A stretch of 64,000 nt of DNA from positions 11,243,383 to 11,307,382 of the forward strand of contig NC_135252.1 in the NCBI RefSeq assembly GCF_964204865.1, read 5' to 3'. A program made the position numbers and the translations under genes. Numbering within the stretch: position 1 is the stretch's first letter; each line of letters begins with the position of its first letter. This stretch comes from Styela clava (taxonomy: Eukaryota > Chordata > Ascidiacea > Stolidobranchia > Styelidae). The notes below the pieces were generated by a model. The model saw nothing but the letters and a program-made list of their open reading frames with translations, did not search any database and was not told where the DNA came from. Of the stretch, positions 12,804-24,620 are shown piece after piece.

Positions 12804-13888
12804 ATTTATGAGTCGGATATCGTGTTTCTTTGATAGAAGTTCTCTCTTTTATGCGCTACAATAATTCAAATTACTAAATACTAAGAATGTCTAAATTAAT
12901 CGATGGGTAAAATTCAAATACAAAAAGCGATGAAACACCGGGGGTCATGTAATGAAATATTTTGTATGCACATATATCGGTGATATTTCAGAATTCTATA
13001 TCTTGGTTAAAAACTCGCTTCTCGAATAAGTTGACACAAACTAACCTGCAAATGCCAGTGACTTAACCAATTCTTTTTAATGAGGCCTGTAGTAATCTAC
13101 TCAGGTAAACTGAAGCAAAATCGAAGACAGTCGCTGAATTATGTAAATACTTTGCTATCTTGATTCCTAATTATTTACACGGGCTGTCCTTATATGATCG
13201 GCTGTCCTGATTATATCGTGCGCTTTGCCACAGCATACTACCGCACCAGTTAGTAATTTTTCTTCAGTTTTTAGCAACTGCCGGCTGTCATATTATTGAG
13301 GCGATTCGGTTGAAAGTTTTGTCTTGAAAAATTTATTCGCTTTAAGAATTGATACTGTATACTACCATTTATTATAATATAATTTGATTTTAAACCGTTT
13401 AAATATATTTAATTAGATTAGCTGTTACGAATTCATAGCCTACAATAATTATAGATGAGTTCCAAGAAGATTCTGGCAACGATTGAAACAGTTTATAACA
13501 GTGTGTGTTACGTCATATTGAAGATCGTTTATATTCACCGCCTTGTCGCCATTGGCGTTGTGTACAACTCGTTAAGTATGTCGCATAGTGTGAAGTTGAC
13601 TTAGCTCAGATGTACGAACAAAAGATGACGAGATTTTAAGAAGTTAATATACAGATGCCATACGTAATGATAAGGTAAGTTAATAGCACATTTACTTGTT
13701 CTAATATGATGATAAGACTCCAATGTAACCTAGAAAACAGAAAAGCGCCGCGACTTTTCCGACCGGCCACTAGTTCCGGACCATAGAGAAGTTGTAGGGT
13801 AGTAGACCGTAACCGAAATGATTTTGGATGCTTCATTGTTCGTTTCTAAATTTCGTGATCCCCATCGTTTGGAACATGCATCATTGGT
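12804..13888. other. upstream region of the LCCL gene, no gene seen
   Basis: This presumably holds the promoter and 5' UTR of the minus-strand LCCL gene. No open frame with coding character and no TATA box of note was found. Confidence 0.4.
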
Positions 13889-15945
13889 GACTTGGACCAA
13901 TGAGCATATATACGAGTGGAAACTTCCAAATATTTGCTCATTAATCCATTGTGCCCCGCATTTTTTACGTCGTCCAGCTAAATGGTTCGTTGCATACGGA
14001 GAAAGCATCTCGCTCGCTGCAAAAATCCTTCGCTTCGGCCGCGCCGGGTGCGAAATTGGCCATATAGAGGCTTTTAATTTTTCGATTCGTGTTCGGTTTT
14101 GGGTTTCGAAGTATGGTACGTTGAAAGCATACTAACTATGAGCATATTCTTATTGGGAATGCATATATATTAGGCAGAAAACGTAGCTATAGCACAGAAT
14201 ATGAAGTCAGGTGCGGTTATTTCTAATTATAGCATTGGATTTAGGTACATATTTATCCAGGGGAAAGCAATGGCGATAAGAAGGCCTAAATGTATGGCGA
14301 ACCAAGGCTTCTCACAATCATAGTTTATAAGGTGCTCCATACGAATCCCCAGGGCTCCCCTATTTTGAATTACTCTGTCAGTCTGGAACATCTTGACATT
14401 AAAAACGGAGACAAAAATTCGAAGAATAGCAGGGAATCGGCTTTCCTCTCCACCTGGGTAAATATGTTAACCCCATCCTATATCAATGAATACAATGCCC
14501 CACGTCCCCGTTTACATGGGTCGCTTTCCGTTTGAGAAACTTTTTCATGCGAAACTTCTTCCACAAAAAAGCAGCATCGTCGTTTCACGGTCGCGCATTA
14601 TGGTTTCGTCAAAACGATATTATTCTGTGTATTATCACTGCAGCGCAATTAACACCGCCAGACTTTTTCATCTTTACGACATGTTATCTTTTTTAGTTGG
14701 CGCTAATAATGATAAATAAGAATGCGTGATTGTTATTCAGTAACGCGCAGTAACCGTCGTTTAGGGCGTTCAAAATGAAAGAAGGGTTATAAGCTAATTT
14801 AAGGACATTCTCTTTTATTTTAATACAAATACAGGGCGTATTAAAAGCAAAATAGAATTTATTGACATAAATTTACGACGAGTTACGTAAAATTTACCGA
14901 CGGCTATCGCCAACACGCAGAAACGATGAATGTGAGAATTTTTTGTTTTGTTTCATTTTTGCGCCATCATATTTTTCAATTTCTAATTTTGCGTAAATCG
15001 CGTCAACATCGTTTTTGTAAATTTAGAAACGTTGAATCAGATAAGCAAGGCATGTGAATAAGGTATTCTATGCAAATTTCCCGAGATATTGTGGAGAAAT
15101 AATATTTTGACCACGTAGACCATTATTGCTGATTTATTCACGTGTTAAGTATCAGTGTTTGAAACCAAAGCTGAGTTACGTGAATACTCAACAATTTGCG
15201 GAGTTTTTTAATTATTATTTAATACGAAAGTAACACGGAAACGAAATAAAATTAAAACATAAAAATTTCAACTATCAGCTTCACAAATATCGCATCCCGG
15301 GGTCAGTAAGGATAATATTGTTCGCTCAAAATTGGGACCGTAACTGTGATACAAATCCTACACAGAAGATAAAAATCAGAATAAAATTAATTTTTGTTGT
15401 GAATGCATTCCTTAATAGTTGTCTTTAACATCTTCGCCGACATTCGTTAAAATATTCGAATAATTTTATATAAAAAAATACGATTTTGCCCACCACTAAT
15501 CACGACGCATGTAAATAATCATTGAATGACAATAAAAAATCAACTTTATTAGCATTAAATTCCAAGTAAAAGTTCCACATTTCATGCATTCGATCGGCGC
15601 TACACGCGAGCGTGTTTTCGTATATATTCACCAAAACCGTCAGAGGCGAGCTACACGTAACTGTGGAATTTGGCTGTGAACGACGCATTGTTTTTAATTT
15701 ATTACCCGCCTTACGCCGTCATGAATTGAACTTTTGGTGCACTGTTTTAAAACCACCGCAATAGATATGCATTCCCGATATGCATATGCTCCTAGGTAGT
15801 ATGCTTTCAACGTACCATACTTCGAAACCTAAAACCGAACACGAATCGAAAAATTAAAAGCCTCAATACAGCCAATTTCACAATGGATTAATGAGCAAAT
15901 ATTTGGAAGTTTCCATTCATTGTATATATGCTCATTGCTTGGACT
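13889..15945. mobile_element. large inverted-repeat element, about 2.06 kb
   Basis: The arm at 13889-14131 is repeated in inverted orientation at 15798-15945. Shared blocks are TGGAAACTTCCAAATATTTG, CTCATTAATCCATTGTG, TTTTCGATTCGTGTTCGG and GTATGGTACGTTGAAAGC. The left arm has about 95 extra bases (13955-14049) missing from the right arm. The 1.67-kb interior has no intact transposase, only frames under 90 codons, so this is a non-autonomous or decayed DNA transposon, or a palindromic rearrangement. No clear target duplication was seen. Confidence 0.65.
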
Positions 15946-16831
15946 GATGATAGGATGGAAAGAGCGTATTTTGAAGTAGTATTATTTGCTTTTCCTGGAT
16001 AAATATGAAATTTTCAATCCTATTTTATTGATCTTCGAAAATCCAGTAACTAAAGTTTGAAAGGAAATGGAATATATCAACGAAAATGTAAAACGATTTA
16101 ACGAAAGGGGAAACGATGGCTCCCAGATAACGTCTGTATTTTTGAGATGCTGAATCGTTCCGGACACAATCCCATGGAAGTCCATGCCATTTCAATATCA
16201 AAACCCATTATTTAAGGGATTTTTAGTTTGGTGTCGATACTGGAAACTTCTCAATCAATGTAGATTGGTAAACCTTCTGTGTCGATCTTTCCGTGGTTCT
16301 GAGGGTTAGAACGTGAAGATGTTGCTCTACGAAACTATTAAAAATAACAAAAAAAAACTAGAAATTTTGCTAAGCACTCAAAAAATATCAGGCTGAATAT
16401 CAGCTGAACATGCTTTTTGGTTATTTGTGGATAATTTGAAACGATTACAGTGTGAGTGCATTCTAATTTTAATCGCATAAGTATCTAGAACTTACTAAAC
16501 TAGTGAATCAAATGTCTGCATTAAATGACATTGAAACGTTTTAAAATAATACTATATTTGAAAATCAGCATAAGTCGTAGAATTTAACAGGAAAATGCTA
16601 GCAGATAAAAATTAAGGAATAGTGACAGGGCGGGAGAGATAATCTCTCCTTTTACATATGTTTGGAGAGGTTACGGGCGTTTCTTAAATAAAGAATGTTA
16701 ACTCTTACTGACCAATCATATTAGAGCCATATTTATATTGAACGGTCAGACGGTACCGGTATCGCAAGAGTGTCCGGACAGCTGAGCAGCATTCTCCAAT
16801 AAATACTGTATGCACAATCAAAATTATATTA
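15946..16831. other. intergenic, no gene seen
   Basis: AT-rich, with only short open frames. It should contain the 3' UTR of the orphan gene that ends at 16832 on the minus strand. Confidence 0.4.
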
Positions 16832-18433
16832 TCACGAAGAAAAATTTACTATCATGTTATCTAAAATAGATTTTTTAACACCGCGTGGAGTTTTGGAGTT
16901 GTTGAAAATTGACCAGCATTCTTCTTTTAATTTTTCTTTGACGCCGTCCGGAACGGATTTTTTCATTAATATTTCACGAAAATATGAGTCTGTCACAGAT
17001 TCATCAACAAAATTGACATTATTTTTTGTGTCCGGTAGTTTTTCCATAAATGTGTCTTTGACTCCCCGACCTTGTCTCGCATGATACACATTATTAGCGG
17101 TGTATGGTGTGTTGAAGAACAATACCGGCTTTTTTGATTTTTTCGAACTGTGCTGCTCGTCTTTTCGACCCACTTCTAGTAGGTAGAGAAGAAAGGAATC
17201 GTCAGATTTTGTTTCTACTGGCTCCTGATGCCGTAGTTTCTCTTTGTTATCCGTCTCTGGTTTAGAAAGTGGTCGATGATTTGCAATCATATCTTCTTCT
17301 GTTCTGACTTTGTCTTCGAGACTTTGCATCTTGAGGGCGAATCGTTGAACGATACCTTTTGATGAATCACTCGGTTCTTCCTTGCACGTAACGTGGTTGC
17401 ATTGCTGATTTTGTATTTCTTTGTCAATGATGATTTGTGGTTTGCTTTCTTTAGGGATCCCTTTATTTTGGTCGTGAGAGATATCATACTGATTTTCATT
17501 GCGAGATTGCTTTGAGGCAACGTCTTTTATCAATTTCCACCGTTCTTGGCTGTTTTGCGAAGGGAAGGGCAATAAGGGTTTTTGTATGTGTTCTGAATCT
17601 TTGTCTCTTGTCTGCCACATTAGTCGAATAGATTTGATATGCGAAGTTGGGGCGTTCGTCTCTTCACCAGCTGAAACTCCACATTGGAAATTAGTCTTCT
17701 GTTGTCCATCTTCAGTTGTGCTGCTTGTCACCTCGGATTTTTGTTCGAAAATATCATTGTCCATTTCATCTTCATGTTCTGAAATTGTGTCCAAATCTGG
17801 AGCAAATGGACCATCATCGTCAATTTCGTCAGATTCTTCGCTACATGATGTTGAATCATCAGAGGTGGTTGAGCAATCACTGTCGGTATCTGATGCATCG
17901 CTATAAAAACCATCGCTTTTTGTCGAAAAACCAAGAGAACTTTCTGAACTAGTATCATATTTGGGCTCTTTTTTGATTTCTTCTTGCGGATCTGTTTTGC
18001 AGATTACGTCAGATTGTGGTTGTTCTTTTAATACCGACATCATATTGAATATATTTGGAGTTCTTTCCTGCATCTCCAAAGTTTTATCTCTGTCGCATTT
18101 CATAGAGTTTGTGCCATTCTTTGTGCTACTTATGCTCCGAGTGCTCGTACCATTTACGTGGCAATATGATTCTTTTTCACTAGATATATCTCGCTTCACA
18201 TTAATACATTTTTTGTTTGCTTCGTTTAAAATAGTTTTTCTGCTGCTATTGTCAATAGAATATTTTTGCACGCCACAGAACGACGTTTGGTTTGGTGTAT
18301 TAAATGCAGTTTTATTTTGAGTTGGAGCCATGCCGAAATCTCTTTCCAAGATCCACTGTGAATCAACGACAAAAGTCGGTTCTTCTTTTCGTGAAAACAC
18401 AGCGTTTCGTACTGCCTTGTATGCACTTTTCAT
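16832..18433 (-). CDS. acidic, low-complexity protein of unknown function, 533 aa
   Basis: One uninterrupted ATG-to-stop frame of 534 codons, far longer than chance allows in this AT-rich DNA. No signal peptide or TM segment. The protein is hydrophilic and probably largely disordered. Residues about 160-225 form a Ser/Asp/Glu-rich tract (SDTDSDCSTTSDDSTSCSEE), typical of a CK2-phosphorylated or PEST-like region. The C-terminal third looks more ordered: KKPVLFFNTPY, then three spaced GVK motifs (GRGVKDTF, PDGVKEKL, PRGVKKSI). KPVLF fits the loose PP1-docking pattern [RK]x[VI]x[FW], and VNFVDESVTDSYF recalls the region after the PP1 site in PPP1R15 (GADD34/CReP). The WxxxARDRxRF block of that family is absent, so I leave the family open. 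The terminal exon of a longer gene is possible, but the ATG suggests a complete coding exon. Confidence 0.75.
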   Translation of the reverse strand: MKSAYKAVRNAVFSRKEEPTFVVDSQWILERDFGMAPTQNKTAFNTPNQTSFCGVQKYSIDNSSRKTILNEANKKCINVKRDISSEKESYCHVNGTSTRSISSTKNGTNSMKCDRDKTLEMQERTPNIFNMMSVLKEQPQSDVICKTDPQEEIKKEPKYDTSSESSLGFSTKSDGFYSDASDTDSDCSTTSDDSTSCSEESDEIDDDGPFAPDLDTISEHEDEMDNDIFEQKSEVTSSTTEDGQQKTNFQCGVSAGEETNAPTSHIKSIRLMWQTRDKDSEHIQKPLLPFPSQNSQERWKLIKDVASKQSRNENQYDISHDQNKGIPKESKPQIIIDKEIQNQQCNHVTCKEEPSDSSKGIVQRFALKMQSLEDKVRTEEDMIANHRPLSKPETDNKEKLRHQEPVETKSDDSFLLYLLEVGRKDEQHSSKKSKKPVLFFNTPYTANNVYHARQGRGVKDTFMEKLPDTKNNVNFVDESVTDSYFREILMKKSVPDGVKEKLKEECWSIFNNSKTPRGVKKSILDNMIVNFSS

Positions 18434-20463
18434 CGTCGATGCTTGTTGACGTGTTTATTCTAGGCCTGTATGTTGTTTCTAAAGAACAAAAAATAACAAA
18501 TTAGCTAAGTTAAAACACATTTCATTAATATAAATTTTATCAAAATAAATTCTGAAAACTCTAAATTATGCGTTTAGAGATTTGTTCAATTTCAGGGGAT
18601 AAACATATACGGTCTCGATAAAAGAACCGCTTTAATCCGGGTTTCTTATCAGCAACGGGAGCGTCTTATGAGATGTCGAGAGGAACTTGTTGGGAAATTT
18701 TAGATTATTAATACTTCTGATGGTTGCGTCATTGGATTTTGCTGTAGCTTCTTTATAAATATTATCCTTACTTGAATTTTGATGAAATAAACTATTATTA
18801 ATACCTCAAAACTTTTCAGTAATCCCAGCGTAACAAATTACCTTCAGCTGGTTTCGATTTCACCGCATGTCCCTTGTTTGTGTGTTGTTTTCTATTCCTA
18901 TCTACTACACTCCAGACCTGATACTAAATCCTACCTCATAACACTTGCTATGTGTATCAAAAATCTCCAATCACCATTCGACGTATCTAATATGTTAAGT
19001 CGTTTGAATATTTGATTTGAGCAAAAAATATATTTACGTGTGCCAATTTGCACTGATGTGCGAAATTCGGTGGATTTTGTTTCGACTGCCTCCAATGCAT
19101 TAACGATGATTCTCTTTGTAGCTCCAAAATCCATCCAGCTGTGCGGGTTCCTATTTTACGAAACTACTATATTATTTTGGAGGCTGATATTACAATCTAA
19201 TTGATTTTATAATATATACTCTTTTATGTTACCTTTGTCGCGTAGTGGAAAGCAATTCTTATTGTTTTATATTTTCTGAAGAACTGTGACTTGAAGTTTA
19301 AGTGCACAAAGTTTAACTAGTAAACTCCAAAATATCTAACAAAAGAAAACCTGAATATCGTTTTTTGGTATAAATGTGACGACAGGGAACTTTCTGTGCA
19401 ATCCCTGAGTTACAAGTCTATTTTTCCATAAAGTCCGAAAAAAAAACTTCCCCTCAAGAGATGTCTACTCTGTACTGAGTATTTACAGCAGACTGTTCGT
19501 TTGTCAGTCGCAAAGGCGTTTCCGATCGATCAAATTCTTAAGTTATAGTCGACGGTTGCATTTTTCAAGATCCTGTTCTATCCTACTATATAACATAAAT
19601 CCAGAATCCAATTTAAACTTGTGTGACTATTCAGTCACTGGAAAGAAATTTGGACCCGTTTGAAATTCTACGTCCTAATTCCACGAACAAAAAACTCGAA
19701 AAATGTGTGTTTTTGACATTTGCGATATTGCATTCGCCTGAGGCCAAAGAATATTATTCGTAATATCTCATGTCATATTTCATGTATGCTTCTTCGTATA
19801 ATGCACGTAGATTTTGATAGACCATAGATCGCATATACCATCCGGGTATATATTGCTTCATTTCTTACTACCTCAAGTGGATTTTGAGAGGCCTTTGTAA
19901 TTAAATCATCATAACATTGATAATTATACCTGCAGCGAATATACCACTGGCTGTTGACTAAACAAAATAACGCAGTGTTATAGGCAATTCTAAGAAAATT
20001 GCTCTGAGCTCTGTTTTAACAACTAATACAAAAGATTGTTGCCAGTTGGATGAGCGAATACACACGCGCCATCATAAAATATTGAGTATGAACCGTGCGT
20101 TTGACGGGCGGATGTGTAATGCGGTTTGGTGTTGACCTTGACTGATAGGCAACGTACTCTTTAATCTAATGTATCGAACTCCTTATTTCAGTTGTTGATA
20201 ATGAGAATTGTTTTCGAATAGTTTTAGACGCGATTCATCTAAGACCGGGATATAGGATTTATATAGATATTCAATATCAAATGCGAATGCCTAAATGATC
20301 TGTAATTCGCGAAGAATCGATCTCTGAATAGTTAATCGATTATTGCGGACACCATCCTGGAGATTGATATATTGACGCTGATAATCCGCGACGACGAGCC
20401 GTATACAATGATCCAAGGAATAATGTACAACAATATGTGTTATGTGACATCATAAATTACCAA
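18434..20463. other. intergenic, no gene seen
   Basis: This lies between the 5' end of the orphan gene and the 3' end of the polytopic membrane protein gene. Short open frames occur, the longest plausible being a minus-strand ATG frame at 19134, but without partner exons. No repeat ends were recognised. Confidence 0.4.
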
Positions 20464-20469
20464 TTTATT
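20464..20469 (-). terminator. candidate polyadenylation signal of the polytopic membrane protein gene
   Basis: AATAAA on the minus strand, about 175 nt after the stop codon at 20645. Confidence 0.4.
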
Positions 20470-20644
20470 AAAGGCAGTTGATTTATTCAAAAATATTCAT
20501 AAATTTAAAACTGGAGATGTCCATTATATGACGTGTATAAATAGAATTCGAACAATCAAATGAAAAATAATAAAAACAGCTGAGAAAAGAATTCGAGTTT
20601 GACTATCATGATAGCATACCTATAATTTATACACAGTGATAAAT

Positions 20645-22367
20645 CTATAAGACAGTGGCAACAACCTGCTGTCTCGCGTTATCCTTTTGTCTTTGGTCTT
20701 CCAAGTCGACCTCTTGTGGGATTGTTTGGGTTATGTACAAAGGGTAGGTAAAGCATTTCCACACCACCAATGGAAGTCTTAGCACAAGAATGAAAAAGGC
20801 AGCGCAAAGGATAGACAAAGTTATGATTGTAACGTGCGACCACGGTCGAAAATGTCGTAACAGTATCGCCGCGCTTGCCCAGGATATAGTTGGATAAATG
20901 GAAAATGTATACCGCACCCAACGGTCAAGAATGAAAGTATCTAAAATGAACCAGAAAATCAATATAAACCCAAGGGCTCCCAATGCTGCGATTGATGTCA
21001 AATATGATGAAATTCTGCCATCGTAAGTCAGTAAGGAAGCTGTGTTGATGAGAAATAATACGGCACTCCATGTGCCAAACATTGTAATCCCGTTTTGCAC
21101 TAGTGTACGGCATACCCACAAATCCCAACGATGGTTTGCTTCCAAGAGAGCACCATTTCTGAAAAAAAATTATTATATGAAAACTTATGTCTATGCCAGA
21201 TGTTTGGTGATATTCAGATAATTTTGTGTTATTCTGAGTTTGGGGGAAAACACATTTTTTCATAGAATGTAATAAAAATAAGAGTAAGCTCCAAAAATAA
21301 TATATATATACGAGTATCACAGAATAAAAATTTTGTAACAAACCTGTCAACAGAGGAATGTGAAACATACAAACATCCGATGCAAGCAATGACAACAAAA
21401 GCTTGGAAGAAAACACTCCCAACTATAATTTCTCTGTCCCAGAAAAACATCCAGCACACGTGTGATATTCCGGCGAAAGCCCAGAAACAGTGAAAAATCG
21501 GCGGAAATGCGTTGACCGAACACGTTGTCGTGTCTTCTTCGGATTTTTCGGAAACTAAAAATAACATTACCATTTCAACACAAGCATCCTATTTTAAACT
21601 ATACTCACAGAAACATTGAAAAAAATTATGCTATGATATATGGACCGGTAATAGGAATGGATAGAATGAAATTTTTATTCTCTTGATGATGACGTGACGT
21701 GCAAATTAACAGTAAAATGCCTGCAAATTTATCAGTACTGAATAACTTGCGTAAAACTAAAGAAATATTTTATGGACCTTTCGTGATTAGAATGTCCAAT
21801 GACAATGCGCAATAATATCTAGAATACACTTATATATCACCAATCACATGTACTGGTAAATTCATTTGGTCTATTTGAAGTGTACGAAACATTGTATTTT
21901 TTACCTGGTCGACATGTGATTATGACACAGTATAAGGACCATAAGGTGTTCCACGTGTAGATAAATTCCCAAACGCAAAGTGACCACTTCGGAAGTGTAA
22001 TATCTATTGCCCACTTCTCCATAAGAATATGACTGTCGTTTCGAAATAAAACTGAAAAGAAAGAAATATGATGCAAAATCGGTTAATCTTGTACCGAGCA
22101 AAACTTAGTATGTTGTATTTATAACTAATCTGTTGACTATAAGCAAACTCTGAACCCCCCCAAAAAAGAAAAATAATTGTAAGCTTACTGGCTGCTTTAA
22201 GGGAATTTACACAAAGCAAATACATTTAACTTATACTTACTTTTCCGCACATCATGCGCCCAGCTTCCTCCACTGTTTTCCAATACGCCAACTGAGACTA
22301 CACAAAGCCACACCACTGCCGAGCCGAATGCAACAAAAGCTGAAGTCACAGCTGGATAACTTCGCAT
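20645..22367 (-). CDS. polytopic membrane protein of uncharacterised metazoan family, about 8 TM
   Basis: Spliced model: complement(join(20645..21158, 21344..21554, 21905..22051, 22241..22367)); 999 nt, 332 aa, phases consistent. The start is the ATG giving MRSYPAVTS; no upstream in-frame ATG was found. Hydrophobic segments lie at about residues 5-28, 66-88, 104-126, 128-150, 172-198, 207-227, 234-254 and 262-286. The C-terminus is short and polar (EDQRQKDNARQQ). The loop and helix around HRWDLWVCRTLVQNG, followed by GTW, is the most conserved-looking part. I recall a similar W-x-x-R-x-LVQNG signature in unannotated proteins of lancelets, molluscs and cnidarians, but cannot verify that here. 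Trp is frequent at helix ends (KWSLCVWEF, MFFWDRE). No enzyme or transporter motif is recognised. Confidence 0.85.
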
Positions 22368-24204
22368 TATTTCGTTCAACTATTTATTTTTCTCAATTCA
22401 AAATTTTCTACAATTCTAATATAAAAAAAATAAGCAGTTGAGTACAGTTCATGTTCTAGTATAGGCTTCTTGAAATAGGAAAAAGCGTTTTATTGTCTTT
22501 ATGTTGCGAATTTGTTTTCGTAAAATACTATCCGACTCTCTTGATTGCATTTTTGTCCCTCTACCAGGATACCCTTCATTCCGAAGTTAAAGTTTCTGAC
22601 AGCCGGCATTTAGCATGAAATATACTCTATTCTGTCGTTTGCCAGCGACACCTGTATTTATGGCGCCTGAAATTAATCGAAGTAATGCACATTACATTGC
22701 TATAAGAAGGTATTATAGAGAAAAAATTAAGATTATTGCAATGTATATGAGAGTACGATCCTATCTAATCGATTTCAGTGGACACCATTCTTACTACCAA
22801 AGTGTGCAGACTCTTAAAGATTATCGGCGATAAGCTCAGCATTAGAATGTTAAATCGAAATGTAGCACCGTCGGTAGTGGAACATATGCCATAGCCTGGT
22901 ATAGTAACCTCAATTAAAGTAATGGTATATAATCTACCGCTAAACATATAACTTCATTTTAATGCGCGTCGATACTGCTTAGACGCGCGATTTGGCCAGC
23001 CTGATGTCAAGAAGTAAAAAGCTTAATCGAAAAATTGTTGTAACGTTTTAGACTCCGTAGAATCAATGTTCTTGATACCTAAGTTCGACCAAAGAAAGCG
23101 CCATGGAAAGAGAACGGGCAAAGTCCGGAAATGTGTTTTAACTATATTTTTTCAATACTTGTAATATGTAATGTAGTGTAACAAACTTTTACTTCGCATT
23201 GCCTTGATTCATAGCAATTGAGCTGTGACTGGCTATTGCTGAGCATTTTATCACTAATGGCGAAGTAACTTAGTACCCTATCTGTGTGATATGACAGAAA
23301 TGGTTTAATTTTTCTTCTTCATTAAAAGACAATTTTGTTCTTCAATATCGTTGTAATAATTAACATGAAACAATTTATATTTTTAAATTTCATCTAAAAT
23401 TATTCGAAACGTAATATATATAGTCTTAGAATATCTGAAACGTGTGTTTATTGATTTCACTTACCTATCAGTCCCATATTTCGTGATTGCAACTTTCCGT
23501 ACAACATGTGACTAGTACGAAAACCAGAATTGCGTTTATATTATATACGGTGATGTTCAGCTGGTCTTTGACCAAAAAAAATTCTATGCATTACCATATG
23601 ATGGTTTTGGTCCTATTTCTGCGATTGTACTCTCGATTTTGTTTATGAAAACTAATTGGATTTGTATTCGAATAGTGTGCAAAACTTGCACGCCGCCGCG
23701 CGATCTCTTTCGGTACGTCGGTAAGTGGATGTGCTGAATAGTCCGACGTATTGGCTCTGATGAGTACCAGTAACCCTCTTCCAGACCAACAATCGTCTGT
23801 GAAAATTCACAATTGATGACAATTCACAGCGCTGATTTTTCTAATAAAATCGCCGATTGTTTTCGTCAGCGTGACGTGTTATTAGGCCGTCATGATTTTT
23901 ATTTCGGTGTTTATTCTCCCTAAATCACAAATTTCTGCATTATATGTCTTTTGCCACGAGGAAGATGAAAATTACAATTTTTGTTCTCGCACTGTAGTGA
24001 GAAAAACGAGTTAATATATAATCATCGGTTACGAGGTGCTAAAGACAAATAAAGGAGTGAATCAACAACCGAAATTTCCTAGATTGATAAGCCGGAATAT
24101 AAAATACTGAATTAAAACGGAAAACACCATAAGCTGTGACAGATTAAAAACGCCAGCGATAGATTAAAAACGCTTTCACAAAATTTCACATTATGACACT
24201 CAAG
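22368..24204. other. intergenic, no gene seen
   Basis: This lies between divergent genes and so includes the upstream regions of both the polytopic membrane gene and IA-2. No open frame with coding character. Confidence 0.4.
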
Positions 24205-24620
24205 TTGTGTTTTAAGGGGCCCGCGACAGATTGAAAACGTTTTCGCAAAATTTCACATTATCACAGTCAATTGTGCCACAAGAACAGCTCAGATTTGTCG
24301 AATTCGCGAAAATACGAAGCAAAACAAGATATAATCGGGCACTTTGCAACACATTTTTATGTCCACGGATTGCTGTGGTATTTTAGAGTAGTGATGTTTT
24401 ATTTTGTTGTAAGTCGCAACCACGGGTTACCTTGAACACAATTAAATTAATATAGAAAGAAATTTAAAATTCCTGTAGTTGTCGTATATTGAATATTTTG
24501 CGCCACAAAAAAGTAATTGAACGCTGAAAATGTCGGTTGTTTTAACGAACAAATAATCTCGGCGACCATCTCAGAAGCCGTTGCGTGGGAATTTCCGATA
24601 CTGATTTTGAACAAACGGCG
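24205..24620. repeat. relic of the hAT-type element found at 33717-35700
   Basis: It is homologous to the interior of that element: GCCCGCGACAG, CGCAAAATTTCACA, TCGAATTCGCGAAAATACG, CACATTTTTATGTCC, AAGTCGCAACCACGGGTTAC and ACACAATTAAATTAATAT all recur there. The CAGGGGCGGA ends were not found here, so this is a truncated copy. Confidence 0.7.

Noticed and set aside
17287-18320. Several 60-135-codon frames overlapping the orphan gene on both strands
   Set aside because: They are alternative-frame readings of the 534-codon frame, produced by its skewed codon content.
16832-18433. Assignment of the orphan protein to PPP1R15 (GADD34/CReP)
   Set aside because: The PP1-like motif and acidic middle are suggestive, but the conserved WxxxARDRxRF block is not found.
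18931-19134. Minus-strand ATG frame with a possible donor at GTAAAT
   Set aside because: Weak donor and no following exon before the next gene.
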